Positions 5,113 through 11,317 are shown, counted from the stretch's first letter. The stretch: 11,317 nt of DNA from CAZQIC01 sp964593555 (GCA_964593555.1 CAZQIC010000141.1:1-11317), one strand, 5' to 3'. Made by a program: numbers and translations. Notes: a model not told the origin generated them from the letters alone.

Positions 5113-5555
5113 TTCCCATACCCCACATCCTCCACCAAATTCCTTCCCAGCGCGGCCTCTACAGCCAATTCATCACAACGGTTATTTTCGACATTGCTGC
5201 CATGCCCTTTTACCCAGACAAATTTTACATTGTGCTTGCGGTATATTTTTAAAAAGCGTTGCCAGAGATCCGGATTCATTTTCTTTTTAAAATTTACTTT
5301 CTCCCAGCCAAACACCCAGCCTTTTTCAACGGAGTCAACCACATATTTTGAATCGGAATAAATAGTAACGGCTTGTCCTTCGTTTTTCAGAGTTTCCAAA
5401 GCAACGATAACACTCATCAACTCCATTCTGTTATTGGTGGTAATTTTGAATCCCTGTGATAATTCCTTACGGTGCGTGCCTGCTTTCATTACAACACCGT
5501 AACCTCCCGGTCCGGGATTACCTCTTGAAGCGCCGTCTGTATATATACTTATCAT
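5106..5555 (-). CDS. rnhA: Ribonuclease HI
   Basis: Cytoplasmic endonuclease that cleaves the RNA strand of RNA-DNA hybrids, such as R-loops and primer remnants, using two metal ions. It has 149 residues, close to the 155 of E. coli RNase HI. The start MISIYTDGASRGNPGPGGYG is the classic family opening. The catalytic set is complete: D7, E45 (NNRMEL), D68 (YSDSKYV), H118 (KGHGSN) and D128 (RCDELA). The substrate-binding basic protrusion is present as GWEKVNFKKKMNPDLW (83-98), which indicates type HI with the handle region. The ATG overlaps the purN stop by four bases (ATGA, 5552-5555), so the two are translationally coupled in one operon. The stop codon lies at the boundary of the heptad-repeat tract, but the conserved domain is intact. 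Confidence 0.97.
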   Translation of the reverse strand: MISIYTDGASRGNPGPGGYGVVMKAGTHRKELSQGFKITTNNRMELMSVIVALETLKNEGQAVTIYSDSKYVVDSVEKGWVFGWEKVNFKKKMNPDLWQRFLKIYRKHNVKFVWVKGHGSNVENNRCDELAVEAALGRNLVEDVGYGKG

Positions 5556-6112
5556 TGTTGCAATAATTTTTCGATCACTTTTGGATAATGTTCAAGTTCC
5601 AACAAATTTATTTTTTTTTGAAGTGATTCAGGAGTGTCATTTGCGTCAACAGCACATGTTGCCTGAAAAATAATTTCACCTTCATCAAAATGTTCGTTCA
5701 CATAATGTATGCTTATACCACTTTCTTTTTCTTTGTTAGTAATGACAGCTTCATGCACATGTTTTCCATACATGCCCTTGCCACCGTACTTTGGTAGAAG
5801 CGCAGGATGTATATTAATTATTTTAAATGCATTTACCAGTTGAGGAGGAATAAGTAATAGAAATCCTGCCAATACAATGAGGTCGGTTTTTTGTGATTGT
5901 AAAAAATCAATAAATTTTTCTGACTGGAGTTGTGATCCATCATGAACAACAGTTACTGGGATATTATTCGCTATTGCTTTTTCTAAAACGGGCGCATCTT
6001 TTTTATTGGAAATAACATGAACAACTTTAATGTTTTTGTTCTGCTTAAAGTAATTCATAATAGCTTCAGCATTAGAACCTTTACCCGAAGCAAATATGGC
6101 GATGCGTTTCAT
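5552..6112 (-). CDS. purN: Phosphoribosylglycinamide formyltransferase (GAR transformylase 1)
   Basis: Transfers the formyl group from 10-formyltetrahydrofolate to glycinamide ribonucleotide, the third step of purine synthesis, in the cytoplasm. It has 186 residues, slightly shorter than E. coli PurN (212), the shortening being at the C-terminus. The N-terminal MKRIAIFASGKGSNAEAI holds the phosphate-binding G(S/K)GSN loop. The catalytic triad is visible as N100 and H102 (INIHPALLP) and D143 (EHFDEGEI). KYGGKGMYGKHVHEAV (108-122) is the conserved substrate loop, and SGISIHYVNE leads into the folate site. It is the first gene of the purN-rnhA operon. A -7 element (TAAATTTG) lies 16 bases before its ATG. 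The neighbours across the divergent gap are acpP-fabF, separated here by an extra gene. Confidence 0.96.
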   Translation of the reverse strand: MKRIAIFASGKGSNAEAIMNYFKQNKNIKVVHVISNKKDAPVLEKAIANNIPVTVVHDGSQLQSEKFIDFLQSQKTDLIVLAGFLLLIPPQLVNAFKIINIHPALLPKYGGKGMYGKHVHEAVITNKEKESGISIHYVNEHFDEGEIIFQATCAVDANDTPESLQKKINLLELEHYPKVIEKLLQQ

Positions 6113-6128
6113 TTAGATTTGTGAGACA

Positions 6129-6136
6129 CAAATTTA
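6129..6136 (-). promoter_or_regulatory. -7 element TAAATTTG of the purN-rnhA operon
   Basis: On the minus strand TAAATTTG matches TAnnTTTG exactly and ends 16 bases before the purN ATG (6112). That predicts a short leader of about ten bases. No clear TTTG is found at the usual -33 distance. Confidence 0.5.
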
Positions 6137-6163
6137 ATCTTTTCTCTGGGCTTAGGATAATCA

Positions 6164-6194
6164 TTTGCAGGTATTCAAAGACTATATATCTTTA
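6164..6194 (+). promoter_or_regulatory. Candidate promoter TTTG-N19-TATCTTTA of the orphan gene
   Basis: A -33 TTTG (6164-6167) and a near-consensus -7 TATCTTTA (6187-6194, one mismatch to TAnnTTTG) are separated by 19 bases, the spacing expected in Bacteroidota. Transcription would begin near 6201. That supports ATG 6216 as the start of the following gene and rules against the in-frame TTG at 6165, which would lie within the promoter itself. Confidence 0.5.
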
Positions 6195-6215
6195 GTAACT
6201 ATAGTTATTGAAAAT

Positions 6216-6653
6216 ATGAAAGAGAATCTACAAGCCTCATCCATTAATAGCTCACCTTACGTAGGTAGTGTCGGTGAAATTATTAGTTATATCGAGCACC
6301 CGATAATTTCTATAAATAATATTTGTATCAAGTATCTTGGAATACAAGAGCAGCCCGCAACAGAACAACATGTTGCTATGGGAGATGTTTACATTTTTGA
6401 AGTTTCAACAGATAATGGCCCAAAACATAAAATTAATTGGTCAACCGGAACAGGAGATTTGCCAGGCCCCATGTATTTTAAGACCAGCGACTCATGTTAT
6501 GAATTACAAATTAATATTATTGAAGTAACACGTTGGGGGCAAATTTTGAATAATCTTTTAGAAGGAAAACGCGGGTTGCTCAAAAACATTCAGGGAAAAC
6601 TAATTCTTAATAGAAAATCTGAACATAATTGTCCTGAGTGGGCAAAGGAGTAG
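6216..6653 (+). CDS. Unrecognised protein, 145 residues, between purN and acpP
   Basis: I do not recognise this protein. From ATG 6216 it begins MKENLQASSINSSPYVGSVG. There is no signal peptide or membrane segment. The middle alternates short beta-type stretches (IISINNICIKYLGI, GDVYIFEVSTDNG, HKINWSTGTGD, CYELQINIIEVTRW) and the end is helical and basic (ILNNLLEGKRGLLKNIQGKLIL), finishing NCPEWAKE. One cysteine sits mid-domain and one near the end. The frame also stays open upstream to a TTG at 6165, but the promoter spacing argues for the ATG. It is divergent from purN and followed by 181 bases before acpP, which has its own promoter, so it is probably a single-gene unit. It interrupts an otherwise conserved purN/acpP neighbourhood and is likely a lineage-specific insertion. 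An unstructured chance frame is unlikely given its length and composition. Confidence 0.65.
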   Translation: MKENLQASSINSSPYVGSVGEIISYIEHPIISINNICIKYLGIQEQPATEQHVAMGDVYIFEVSTDNGPKHKINWSTGTGDLPGPMYFKTSDSCYELQINIIEVTRWGQILNNLLEGKRGLLKNIQGKLILNRKSEHNCPEWAKE

Positions 6654-6700
6654 GTTGAATCGGTTTAATGATGAAATTATGAGTATTTGCGAATCCTATA

Positions 6701-6716
6701 TTTCAGAAAACTGAAA
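6701..6716 (+). other. Small hairpin TTTCAG-AAAA-CTGAAA after the orphan gene
   Basis: Perfect six-base arms around an AAAA loop lie 47 bases downstream of the orphan's stop. The stem is AT-rich and lacks a T-run, so it would be a poor intrinsic terminator. It may only mark the 3' end of that transcript. Confidence 0.3.
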
Positions 6717-6720
6717 CAAA

Positions 6721-6748
6721 TTGGCTAAAATTTACGAATTAGAGCCAA
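6721..6748. promoter_or_regulatory. Interrupted dyad TTGGCT...AGCCAA upstream of acpP
   Basis: TTGGCT (6721-6726) and AGCCAA (6743-6748) are perfect inverted arms. Inside them AATT (6729-6732) and AATT (6737-6740) pair again around TACG, leaving a 2x2 internal mismatch. The dyad ends 53 bases before the acpP -7 element. It could be an operator for the fatty-acid genes, or a stem for the orphan's transcript, since a TTTTTT run follows about ten bases later (around 6757). It does not resemble the FapR site of Bacillus. Confidence 0.35.
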
Positions 6749-6801
6749 AAAGGCACTTTTTTATGTGAGAAAATATTTTTTTAGATTTTATGATATAAGT
6801 A

Positions 6802-6809
6802 TATATTTG
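6802..6809 (+). promoter_or_regulatory. -7 element TATATTTG of the acpP-fabF-rnc transcript
   Basis: This is an exact match to TAnnTTTG, ending 25 bases before the acpP ATG. It predicts initiation near 6815 and a leader of about 20 bases. A T-run, not TTTG, lies at the -33 distance. The A-rich leader AAACAAACACAA before the ATG is typical of strongly expressed Bacteroidota genes without a Shine-Dalgarno sequence. Confidence 0.6.
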
Positions 6810-6834
6810 CAGTCACAAAATTAAACAAACACAA

Positions 6835-7080
6835 ATGAAAAAGACTGAAGAGATCACAGGAAAAGTTAAATCTATTATAGTTGACAAATTGGGCGTTGAT
6901 GAGAAAGAAGTAACTCCTCAAGCTAGTTTTACCAACGATCTTGGTGCAGATTCTCTTGATACAGTTGAGCTTATCATGGAATTCGAAAAAGAATTCAATA
7001 TTGCAATACCAGATGATCAGGCTGAGAAGATAGGAACTGTAGGTGAGGCTATAAGCTACATCGAAGCGAACATTAAATAA
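6835..7080 (+). CDS. acpP: Acyl carrier protein
   Basis: Carries growing acyl chains as thioesters on a 4'-phosphopantetheine arm during type II fatty-acid synthesis in the cytoplasm. It has 81 residues, the standard size, and is strongly acidic. The attachment site is S40 in GADSLDTVELIMEFE, the canonical DSL motif at the start of helix II. Helix I (EEITGKVKSIIVDKLGV), the long loop, helix II and the final GTVGEAISYIEANIK helix are all in order. There is no SD sequence; the upstream bases are A-rich, as usual in this phylum. It is the first gene of acpP-fabF-rnc, with fabF 20 bases downstream. The next gene encodes the condensing enzyme that uses its product. The promoter is at 6802-6809 and an inverted repeat further upstream may be regulatory. 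Confidence 0.98.
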   Translation: MKKTEEITGKVKSIIVDKLGVDEKEVTPQASFTNDLGADSLDTVELIMEFEKEFNIAIPDDQAEKIGTVGEAISYIEANIK

Positions 7081-7100
7081 ATCCCTTTTAAAAATACTCT

Positions 7101-8354
7101 ATGGAGTTAAGACGAGTAGTAATTACAGGTCTTGGCGCGGTTACTCCTATTGGTAACACTTTGTCTGAATATTGGGACAACCTGTTAGCCGGTAAGAGTG
7201 GTGCTGCTCCTATAACTCGTTTTGATGCCTCTAAATTTAAAACCAAATTTGCCTGCGAGGTAAAAGGTTTTAACCCCGAAGATTATTTTGATCGCAAGGA
7301 AGCTCGAAAGTTAGATCGTTATGCGCAGTATGGTTTAGCCGCTGTTCAGCAAGCAATGCTCGACTCAGGAATTGATATTACTGCTGTTAATGTTGACAGG
7401 GCAGGAGTTATCTGGGGATCAGGTATTGGAGGGATAGATACATTTTTAGAAGAGTGTATTAATTTTACAAAAGGCGATGGCACTCCGCGTTTCAATCCTT
7501 TCTTTATTCCTAAAATGATAGCGGATATTGCTTCTGGCCATATCTCTATTAAATATGGTTTCAGAGGGCCAAACTTTACAACTGTTTCTGCTTGTGCTTC
7601 TTCTACCAATGCCATGATAGATGCGTTTAATTATATCCGTTTAGGGAAAGCAAATATTATTATTACCGGTGGCTCAGAAGCAGCGATCAATGAAGCAGGT
7701 ATGGGTGGCTTTAATGCTATGCATGCACTTTCCGTAAGAAACGATTCTCCAGAAACAGCATCTCGTCCGTTTGATAAGGATCGTGATGGATTTGTATTGG
7801 GTGAAGGTGGTGGCGCATTAATATTGGAAGAACTTTCTCACGCGGTTAAACGCGGAGCAAAAATATATGCTGAGGTTGTTGGTGGTGGAATGACAGCAGA
7901 TGCGCATCATATTACAGCGCCACATCCTGAAGGATTGGGAGCTCTGAATGTAATGAGAAATGCATTGGAAGATGCAGGAATGAAACCTGAAGATATTGAT
8001 TACATTAATGTTCACGGTACATCAACTCCATTGGGTGATGTTGCGGAGACAAAAGCGATAAAGGGTGTATTTGGAGAAAGTGCTTACAAGTTAAACATCA
8101 GTTCAACAAAATCGATGACCGGGCATTTGCTTGGTGCTGCGGGCGCTATTGAAGCAATTGCGTGTGTGTTGGCTGTTAAAAATGATATTGTTCCTCCAAC
8201 AATTAATCACTTTACTGATGATCCTGAGTTGGATAATAAGTTGAACCTTACTTTTGGTAAACCTCAAAAGCGTTTGGTAAGAGCTGCATTAAGCAACACA
8301 TTTGGTTTTGGAGGTCATAACGCTTCTGTAATTGTAAAGAAGTACAATTCATAG
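7101..8354 (+). CDS. fabF: Beta-ketoacyl-ACP synthase II
   Basis: Elongates acyl-ACP by decarboxylative condensation with malonyl-ACP, including the C16-C18 step that tunes membrane fluidity. It has 417 residues, matching E. coli FabF (413). The thiolase-fold triad is visible: C165 (VSACASSTNAM), H305 (NVHGTSTPLGD) and H342 (KSMTGHLLGAAGA), with K337 also conserved. The start MELRRVVITGLGAVTPIGN and the glycine-rich end NTFGFGGHNAS, containing the gating phenylalanine, are complete. The CHH triad separates it from FabH-type enzymes (CHN). The FabF versus FabB call rests on length, the motifs and its position directly behind acpP. rnc follows 5 bases after the stop, so the three genes form one transcription unit. 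Confidence 0.98.
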   Translation: MELRRVVITGLGAVTPIGNTLSEYWDNLLAGKSGAAPITRFDASKFKTKFACEVKGFNPEDYFDRKEARKLDRYAQYGLAAVQQAMLDSGIDITAVNVDRAGVIWGSGIGGIDTFLEECINFTKGDGTPRFNPFFIPKMIADIASGHISIKYGFRGPNFTTVSACASSTNAMIDAFNYIRLGKANIIITGGSEAAINEAGMGGFNAMHALSVRNDSPETASRPFDKDRDGFVLGEGGGALILEELSHAVKRGAKIYAEVVGGGMTADAHHITAPHPEGLGALNVMRNALEDAGMKPEDIDYINVHGTSTPLGDVAETKAIKGVFGESAYKLNISSTKSMTGHLLGAAGAIEAIACVLAVKNDIVPPTINHFTDDPELDNKLNLTFGKPQKRLVRAALSNTFGFGGHNASVIVKKYNS

Positions 8355-8359
8355 ATCCT

Positions 8360-9073
8360 TTGGCCGGGATATTTTCAGTTTACTTTTCTCCTCACAAACA
8401 ACTTTACCAGTCGTTAAAAAATATCCTTGGATTTTATCCCCAAAATATTTCTTTATACTTATTGGCGTTTCGTCATCGCTCCGCAGGTTCAGATAACAAG
8501 GAAAATCACCCTATCAATAATGAACGTCTGGAATACCTTGGTGATGCTGTATTGGGAGCAGTAGTGGCACATTATCTTTTTAAAACATTTCCTTATAAGG
8601 ACGAAGGTTTTCTTACAAAAATGCGTTCGAGAATTGTGAGCAGGGTGCAGTTGAACCAAGTGGCGCGTAAAATAGGGTTGGATGAATTGATAAACGCGAG
8701 CCTTTCCAACAAGGCTAAATTTGGCTCGATAACCGGTGATGCATTTGAAGCGCTGATAGGCGCGATTTATCTCGATAAGGGTTATAAAGAAGCAAGTGGA
8801 TTCATTATCAATCGCATTATTAAACTACACCTGAATATAGATGATATTGAAAATAAAGAGACCGATTTTAAGAGCAGGTTAATAGAATGGTCTCAAAAAG
8901 AGAAGCAGGAATTGGTATTTGAAATTTTGGAAGAGCCTTCGCACGAAAATAACATGCAGTATAAAATTGGTGTTATGGTAAATGGAGTTGAAAAAGGAAG
9001 AGCGATTAATTTTTCCAAGAAAAAGGCAGAACAAATTGCGGCTGAAGCCGCCTGTAACCTGTTGCAGCTTTAA
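8360..9073 (+). CDS. rnc: Ribonuclease III
   Basis: Double-strand-specific endoribonuclease that processes rRNA precursors and structured mRNAs. It has 237 residues with an N-terminal nuclease domain and a C-terminal dsRNA-binding domain. The signature NNERLEYLGDAVLG (53-66) supplies E55, E58 and D62, equivalent to E. coli E38, E41 and D45. GDAFEALIGAIYLD supplies D127 and E130, equivalent to D114 and E117. The dsRBD runs from about DFKSRLIEWSQ (residue 168) to the end, with the KKKAEQIAAEAACNLL lysine helix. The N-terminus before the signature (KQLYQSLKNILGFYPQNISLYLLAFRHRSA) is typical of Bacteroidota RNase III. No ATG lies ahead of the signature and the frame is closed upstream at 8318-8320, so the start is TTG 8360, five bases after fabF. 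A weak start codon may limit RNase III output. Confidence 0.96.
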   Translation: MAGIFSVYFSPHKQLYQSLKNILGFYPQNISLYLLAFRHRSAGSDNKENHPINNERLEYLGDAVLGAVVAHYLFKTFPYKDEGFLTKMRSRIVSRVQLNQVARKIGLDELINASLSNKAKFGSITGDAFEALIGAIYLDKGYKEASGFIINRIIKLHLNIDDIENKETDFKSRLIEWSQKEKQELVFEILEEPSHENNMQYKIGVMVNGVEKGRAINFSKKKAEQIAAEAACNLLQL

Positions 9074-9082
9074 TTAACATTG

Positions 9083-9098
9083 CCATTAAATTTAATGG
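9083..9098. promoter_or_regulatory. Perfect 16-bp palindrome CCATTAAATTTAATGG, possible operator
   Basis: The palindrome lies in the 55-base gap between rnc and the next gene. It covers the position where the -33 element of the TATATTTG promoter (9111-9118) should be, and ends 12 bases upstream of it. With no spacer between arms and no T-run after it, it looks more like a binding site for a dimeric regulator than a terminator. As RNA it could fold with an AATT loop. Confidence 0.5.
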
Positions 9099-9110
9099 GA
9101 TCATTAGTGT

Positions 9111-9118
9111 TATATTTG
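9111..9118 (+). promoter_or_regulatory. -7 element TATATTTG before the IPExxxVDY-family gene and pyk
   Basis: This is an exact TAnnTTTG match, ending 10 bases before the ATG at 9129, so the leader would be only a few bases. It would drive the gene at 9129 and pyk separately from acpP-fabF-rnc. The consensus -33 is absent; the palindrome at 9083-9098 occupies that position. Confidence 0.5.
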
Positions 9119-9128
9119 CTTTAATAGA

Positions 9129-9551
9129 ATGAATAAATTTAAACTCACCGTAGAATACGATTATGATTTTGCCTTGGTGGGTATTGCCTGCCACGAAAAG
9201 GATTACCGTATCGCATGGGCCATCAATAATAAACTTAAAATAGAATTGCGTAAAGCAGAGGATCTTAAAATAGAATTGAAGAAGAATACATCCGCAACCC
9301 TTTTTCCTTTTTACGAATTTATTGATGAAGAAAGTTTTAGAGAATATTTTTTAATTGGTAACCGGGGCGGAAAGGGTTTGCTTATTCCTGAACAAAAACA
9401 AGCTGATTATTTTTTAATGATAAGAGGCGGTACATTGAATGATGCAGATAAAACAGGTTTGCTAAAGCAGCTAAAAGATACTAATATAGTACTCGCTGCT
9501 TATGATATCGATGCGAATGGGCTTGATTCAAAACAAAATTTATTATTTTAA
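9129..9551 (+). CDS. IPExxxVDY-family protein
   Basis: A 140-residue soluble protein of unknown function, belonging to the Bacteroidota family named after its IPExxxVDY motif. The motif is present at residues 82-90 as IPEQKQADY, with alanine in place of valine. The N-terminal part (LTVEYDYDFALVGIACHEKDYRIAWAINNKL) and the charged segment LRKAEDLKIELKK precede the motif; after it comes YFLMIRGGTLNDADKTGLLKQLKDTNIVLAAYDID. No signal peptide, membrane span or catalytic pattern is visible. As I recall, the family is usually encoded between rnc and pyk in this phylum, as here, which suggests a housekeeping role but does not define it. pyk begins 6 bases after its stop, so the two are co-transcribed. 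A -7 element lies just before the gene, with a palindrome upstream of it. Confidence 0.85.
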   Translation: MNKFKLTVEYDYDFALVGIACHEKDYRIAWAINNKLKIELRKAEDLKIELKKNTSATLFPFYEFIDEESFREYFLIGNRGGKGLLIPEQKQADYFLMIRGGTLNDADKTGLLKQLKDTNIVLAAYDIDANGLDSKQNLLF

Positions 9552-9557
9552 ATACAA

Positions 9558-10988
9558 ATGACAAAAGGCTGGAATAAAACAAAAATTGTGGCAACGATCG
9601 GTCCTGCATCGTCTACGCCCGAAGTGTTGGAGAGAATGATCCTGTGCGGACTTGATATTTGCCGCATAAATTTTTCACATGGTGCCTATGATGTGGTGGG
9701 TGAAATATTTAAAACGATTCGTGCGCTCAATAAAAAATTAAATACCAATGTTGGGATCCTGGTCGATCTTCAAGGTCCAAAATTAAGAATAGGTGAGGTG
9801 GAAAATAACGGAATTAAATTGGTTGAAGGCGAAGAGGTTATAATCACCACGAATGAATGTATTGGTACAGCTAAAAAATTGTACATCACCTATCCGCAAT
9901 TTCCTAAAGATGTTGAGGTGGGAAATAAGGTGCTGATTGATGATGGGAAGCTAATGCTGAACGTGATTTCTACCAATCAAAAAGATGAGGTAGTAACAAG
10001 AGTTGTTTTCGGCGGAACGCTTTCTTCGAAAAAAGGAGTTAACCTTCCCAATACAAAAATATCATTACCATGTCTTACCGAAAAAGATCTGAAGGATCTG
10101 GATTTTGCTTTAGCAAATGATGTAGAGTGGGTGGGTCTTTCTTTTGTCCGCTCTGTTACGGATGTGGTCGACTTAAAAGAAATTATCAAAGCGAAAAATA
10201 AAAAAGCAAGAGTCATTGCGAAAATAGAAAAGCCGGAAGCTCTCAACGAAATTGATAATATCATTGACATGGCTGATGGTGTGATGGTGGCTCGGGGTGA
10301 TCTTGGTGTGGAATTACCAATGGAGCAAGTGCCTCTCGCGCAAAAATCAATTGTAAGTAAATGCATCATGGCTTCCAAACCTGTTATCATTGCTACGCAA
10401 ATGATGGAGAGCATGATCACGAGTTTTTCTCCTACACGTGCCGAAGTAAATGATGTGGCGAATGCAGTGTTGGATGGGGCTGACGCGGTGATGTTAAGCG
10501 GCGAAACTTCAGTGGGCAAATATCCGGTAAGGGTGATTGAATACATGCAAAAAATAATTGATCAGATGGAAAGGGGAGGGGATATCTATTATAAGGACCA
10601 TGCGCCTGTTCTTAAAACACAAACGTTTCTATCCGATTCCATTTGTTACAATGCATGTTTAATGGCTAAACAAGCAGGGGTAACGGCAATCATATCAATG
10701 ACCAATTCGGGTTATACAGCATTTAAACTTTCAGGCCACAGACCAAAAGCGAATATTTTTATTTTCACCGATAATCGCTCATTATTAACTTCATTGAGCC
10801 TTGTATGGGGGGTACGCGGATTTTATTATGACAGGTATGAAAGCACAGACCAAACAATTGAGGATTTGAAACTTTTTTTAAAAGAAGCCAAATTTGTTGA
10901 GACCGACGACCTGGTAATAAACATTGCCAGCATGCCTATGAAAGAGCGGGGGCGCACGAATATGCTGAAGTTAAGCCAGATCAACTAA
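9558..10988 (+). CDS. pyk: Pyruvate kinase
   Basis: Catalyses the last step of glycolysis, phosphoenolpyruvate plus ADP to pyruvate plus ATP, in the cytoplasm. It has 476 residues, the normal bacterial size. The A domain opens TKIVATIGPASS (8-19) and RINFSHG (37-43, with R37, N39 and S40). DLQGPKLRIGE (70-80) begins the B domain, which runs to about 171. The active-site signature RVIAKIEKPEALN contains K222 and the metal ligand E224; ARGDLGVELP contains D248. IIATQMMESM (278-286) and SPTRAEVNDVANAVLDGADAVMLSGETSVGKYP complete the core. The C-terminal domain (about 360-476) begins with the conserved CYNACLMAKQAGVTAII stretch. There is no C-terminal phosphohistidine-like extension. The gene is preceded by six bases and an A-rich leader, co-transcribed with the IPExxxVDY-family gene. 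Confidence 0.98.
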   Translation: MTKGWNKTKIVATIGPASSTPEVLERMILCGLDICRINFSHGAYDVVGEIFKTIRALNKKLNTNVGILVDLQGPKLRIGEVENNGIKLVEGEEVIITTNECIGTAKKLYITYPQFPKDVEVGNKVLIDDGKLMLNVISTNQKDEVVTRVVFGGTLSSKKGVNLPNTKISLPCLTEKDLKDLDFALANDVEWVGLSFVRSVTDVVDLKEIIKAKNKKARVIAKIEKPEALNEIDNIIDMADGVMVARGDLGVELPMEQVPLAQKSIVSKCIMASKPVIIATQMMESMITSFSPTRAEVNDVANAVLDGADAVMLSGETSVGKYPVRVIEYMQKIIDQMERGGDIYYKDHAPVLKTQTFLSDSICYNACLMAKQAGVTAIISMTNSGYTAFKLSGHRPKANIFIFTDNRSLLTSLSLVWGVRGFYYDRYESTDQTIEDLKLFLKEAKFVETDDLVINIASMPMKERGRTNMLKLSQIN

Positions 10989-10989
10989 G

Positions 10990-11021
10990 GCCTCGACCCA
11001 TAGACAGGCTCAGGGCCCTGA
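10990..11021. repeat. GC-rich intergenic repeat fragment with 12-bp palindrome TCAGGGCCCTGA
   Basis: Directly after the pyk stop, CCTCGACCCATAGACAGGCT leads into the perfect palindrome TCAGGGCCCTGA (11010-11021). It is markedly more GC-rich than its surroundings. The CGAC...GACAGGCTCAG string resembles a dispersed intergenic repeat I recall from many genomes. The position between two convergent genes would also suit a bidirectional transcription end, but no T-run follows. Confidence 0.5.
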
Positions 11022-11043
11022 TTATGGTTTTCAACAGGAGAAT

Positions 11044-11301
11044 CTATTCATCTTCCTTGTTGAAAATATGAATTTCCCCTCCTTCGTTTTTAACGCTGCC
11101 ATATAAGCTGCCATGAAGATATACGCTTGATCCTGCTTTTAATGTAAGTAGGCCTTTCACTACACCGAAAAGTCTTACAATTACGTTTTCGAAAACAGTT
11201 ACGTTTTCAGCCTGAATATTATTGTATTGAGTATTTTCTCTCACATAAATATTACCTGTGGTTTCTTTAATTATAATTTTAAATTCGTTAGCTCTCCCCA
11301 T
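11044..11301 (-). CDS. Small bactofilin-like (beta-helix) protein
   Basis: An 85-residue soluble protein whose core reads as short repeating beta rungs: NIQAENVTVFENVIVRLFG, VVKGLLTLKAGSSVYLHG, SLYGSVKNEGGEIHIF. Glycine turns are spaced about 18-20 residues apart, the pattern of the right-handed beta-helix in bactofilins. Bactofilins polymerise into membrane-associated cytoskeletal filaments, but the domain is normally longer than 100 residues. Only about three rungs are present here, so this is either a short relative or a different beta-solenoid. I recall similar short Bacteroidota proteins annotated as hypothetical. There is no signal peptide, and the acidic tail ends NKEDE. It is convergent with pyk (55-base gap). 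Only 16 bases precede the ATG before the window ends, so neither the promoter nor the upstream neighbour can be judged. Confidence 0.6.
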   Translation of the reverse strand: MGRANEFKIIIKETTGNIYVRENTQYNNIQAENVTVFENVIVRLFGVVKGLLTLKAGSSVYLHGSLYGSVKNEGGEIHIFNKEDE

Positions 11302-11317
11302 AATATCAAAAATCAGG

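Noticed and set aside
6165..6215. Longer form of the orphan gene starting at TTG 6165
   Set aside because: The TTG is part of the -33 TTTG of a well-spaced promoter, and ATG 6216 follows the predicted transcript start.
6701..6760. Intrinsic terminator after the orphan gene
   Set aside because: The hairpins are AT-rich or interrupted, and the only T-run lies about ten bases away from the better stem.
6654..6834. Riboswitch or FapR-type operator before acpP
   Set aside because: No known riboswitch core or FapR site could be matched; only a modest interrupted dyad is present.
9977..10546. Long open frame (189 codons) on the minus strand
   Set aside because: It is antisense to the conserved core of pyk, has no protein-like domain pattern, and no promoter. 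It is a shadow of the pyk codon pattern.

Overview
The window is an ordinary, AT-rich chromosomal segment from a member of the Bacteroidota. Four things point there. Starts are A-rich with little Shine-Dalgarno. Several genes have the Bacteroidota -7 promoter element TAnnTTTG. The order acpP-fabF-rnc-(IPExxxVDY protein)-pyk, with purN divergent, is one I recall from this phylum. The lipoproteins have short SC(R)K-type signal peptides. I cannot name a genus; an environmental Chitinophagales- or Sphingobacteriales-like lineage is only a guess.

Layout. 1-376 (-): 5' part of a ferritin gene, cut by the window edge. 377-501: spacer built of short repeats. 502-2704 (-): a compact operon transcribed as exported cyclophilin-type prolyl isomerase, pheS, small TPR protein; the first two genes overlap and the last two abut. 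2705-2837: divergent control region with a -7 element and a perfect dyad. 2838-3569 (+): two tandem paralogous small lipoproteins. 3576-3920 (-): conserved-looking hypothetical, apparently leaderless. 4121-4645 (+): CvpA-family membrane protein whose last codons run into a 7-base degenerate tandem repeat. 4772-5041 (-): 89-residue hypothetical. 5061-5112: a second tract of the same 7-base repeat in the opposite orientation. 5106-6112 (-): purN-rnhA operon. 6216-6653 (+): unrecognised gene placed between purN and acpP. 6835-10988 (+): acpP, fabF, rnc, IPExxxVDY-family gene, pyk. 11044-11301 (-): small bactofilin-like beta-helical protein, convergent with pyk.

The genes are mostly housekeeping: iron storage, protein folding, tRNA charging, RNA/DNA hybrid removal, purine synthesis, type II fatty-acid synthesis, dsRNA processing and the last step of glycolysis. 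No tRNA, rRNA, CRISPR array, transposase, phage gene or defence system is visible, and I do not see a new multigene system.

The less ordinary content is mostly non-coding. There are 7-base-period repeats at the 3' ends of two convergent transcription units, both reading the same way in the mRNA. Other intergenic repeat fragments lie at 377-501 and 10990-11021. A perfect 16-bp palindrome sits where a -33 element should be, upstream of the IPExxxVDY gene. Two genes have a -7 element so close to the ATG that the mRNA should be leaderless or nearly so. Among proteins, the tandem lipoprotein pair and the orphan between purN and acpP deserve a second look.
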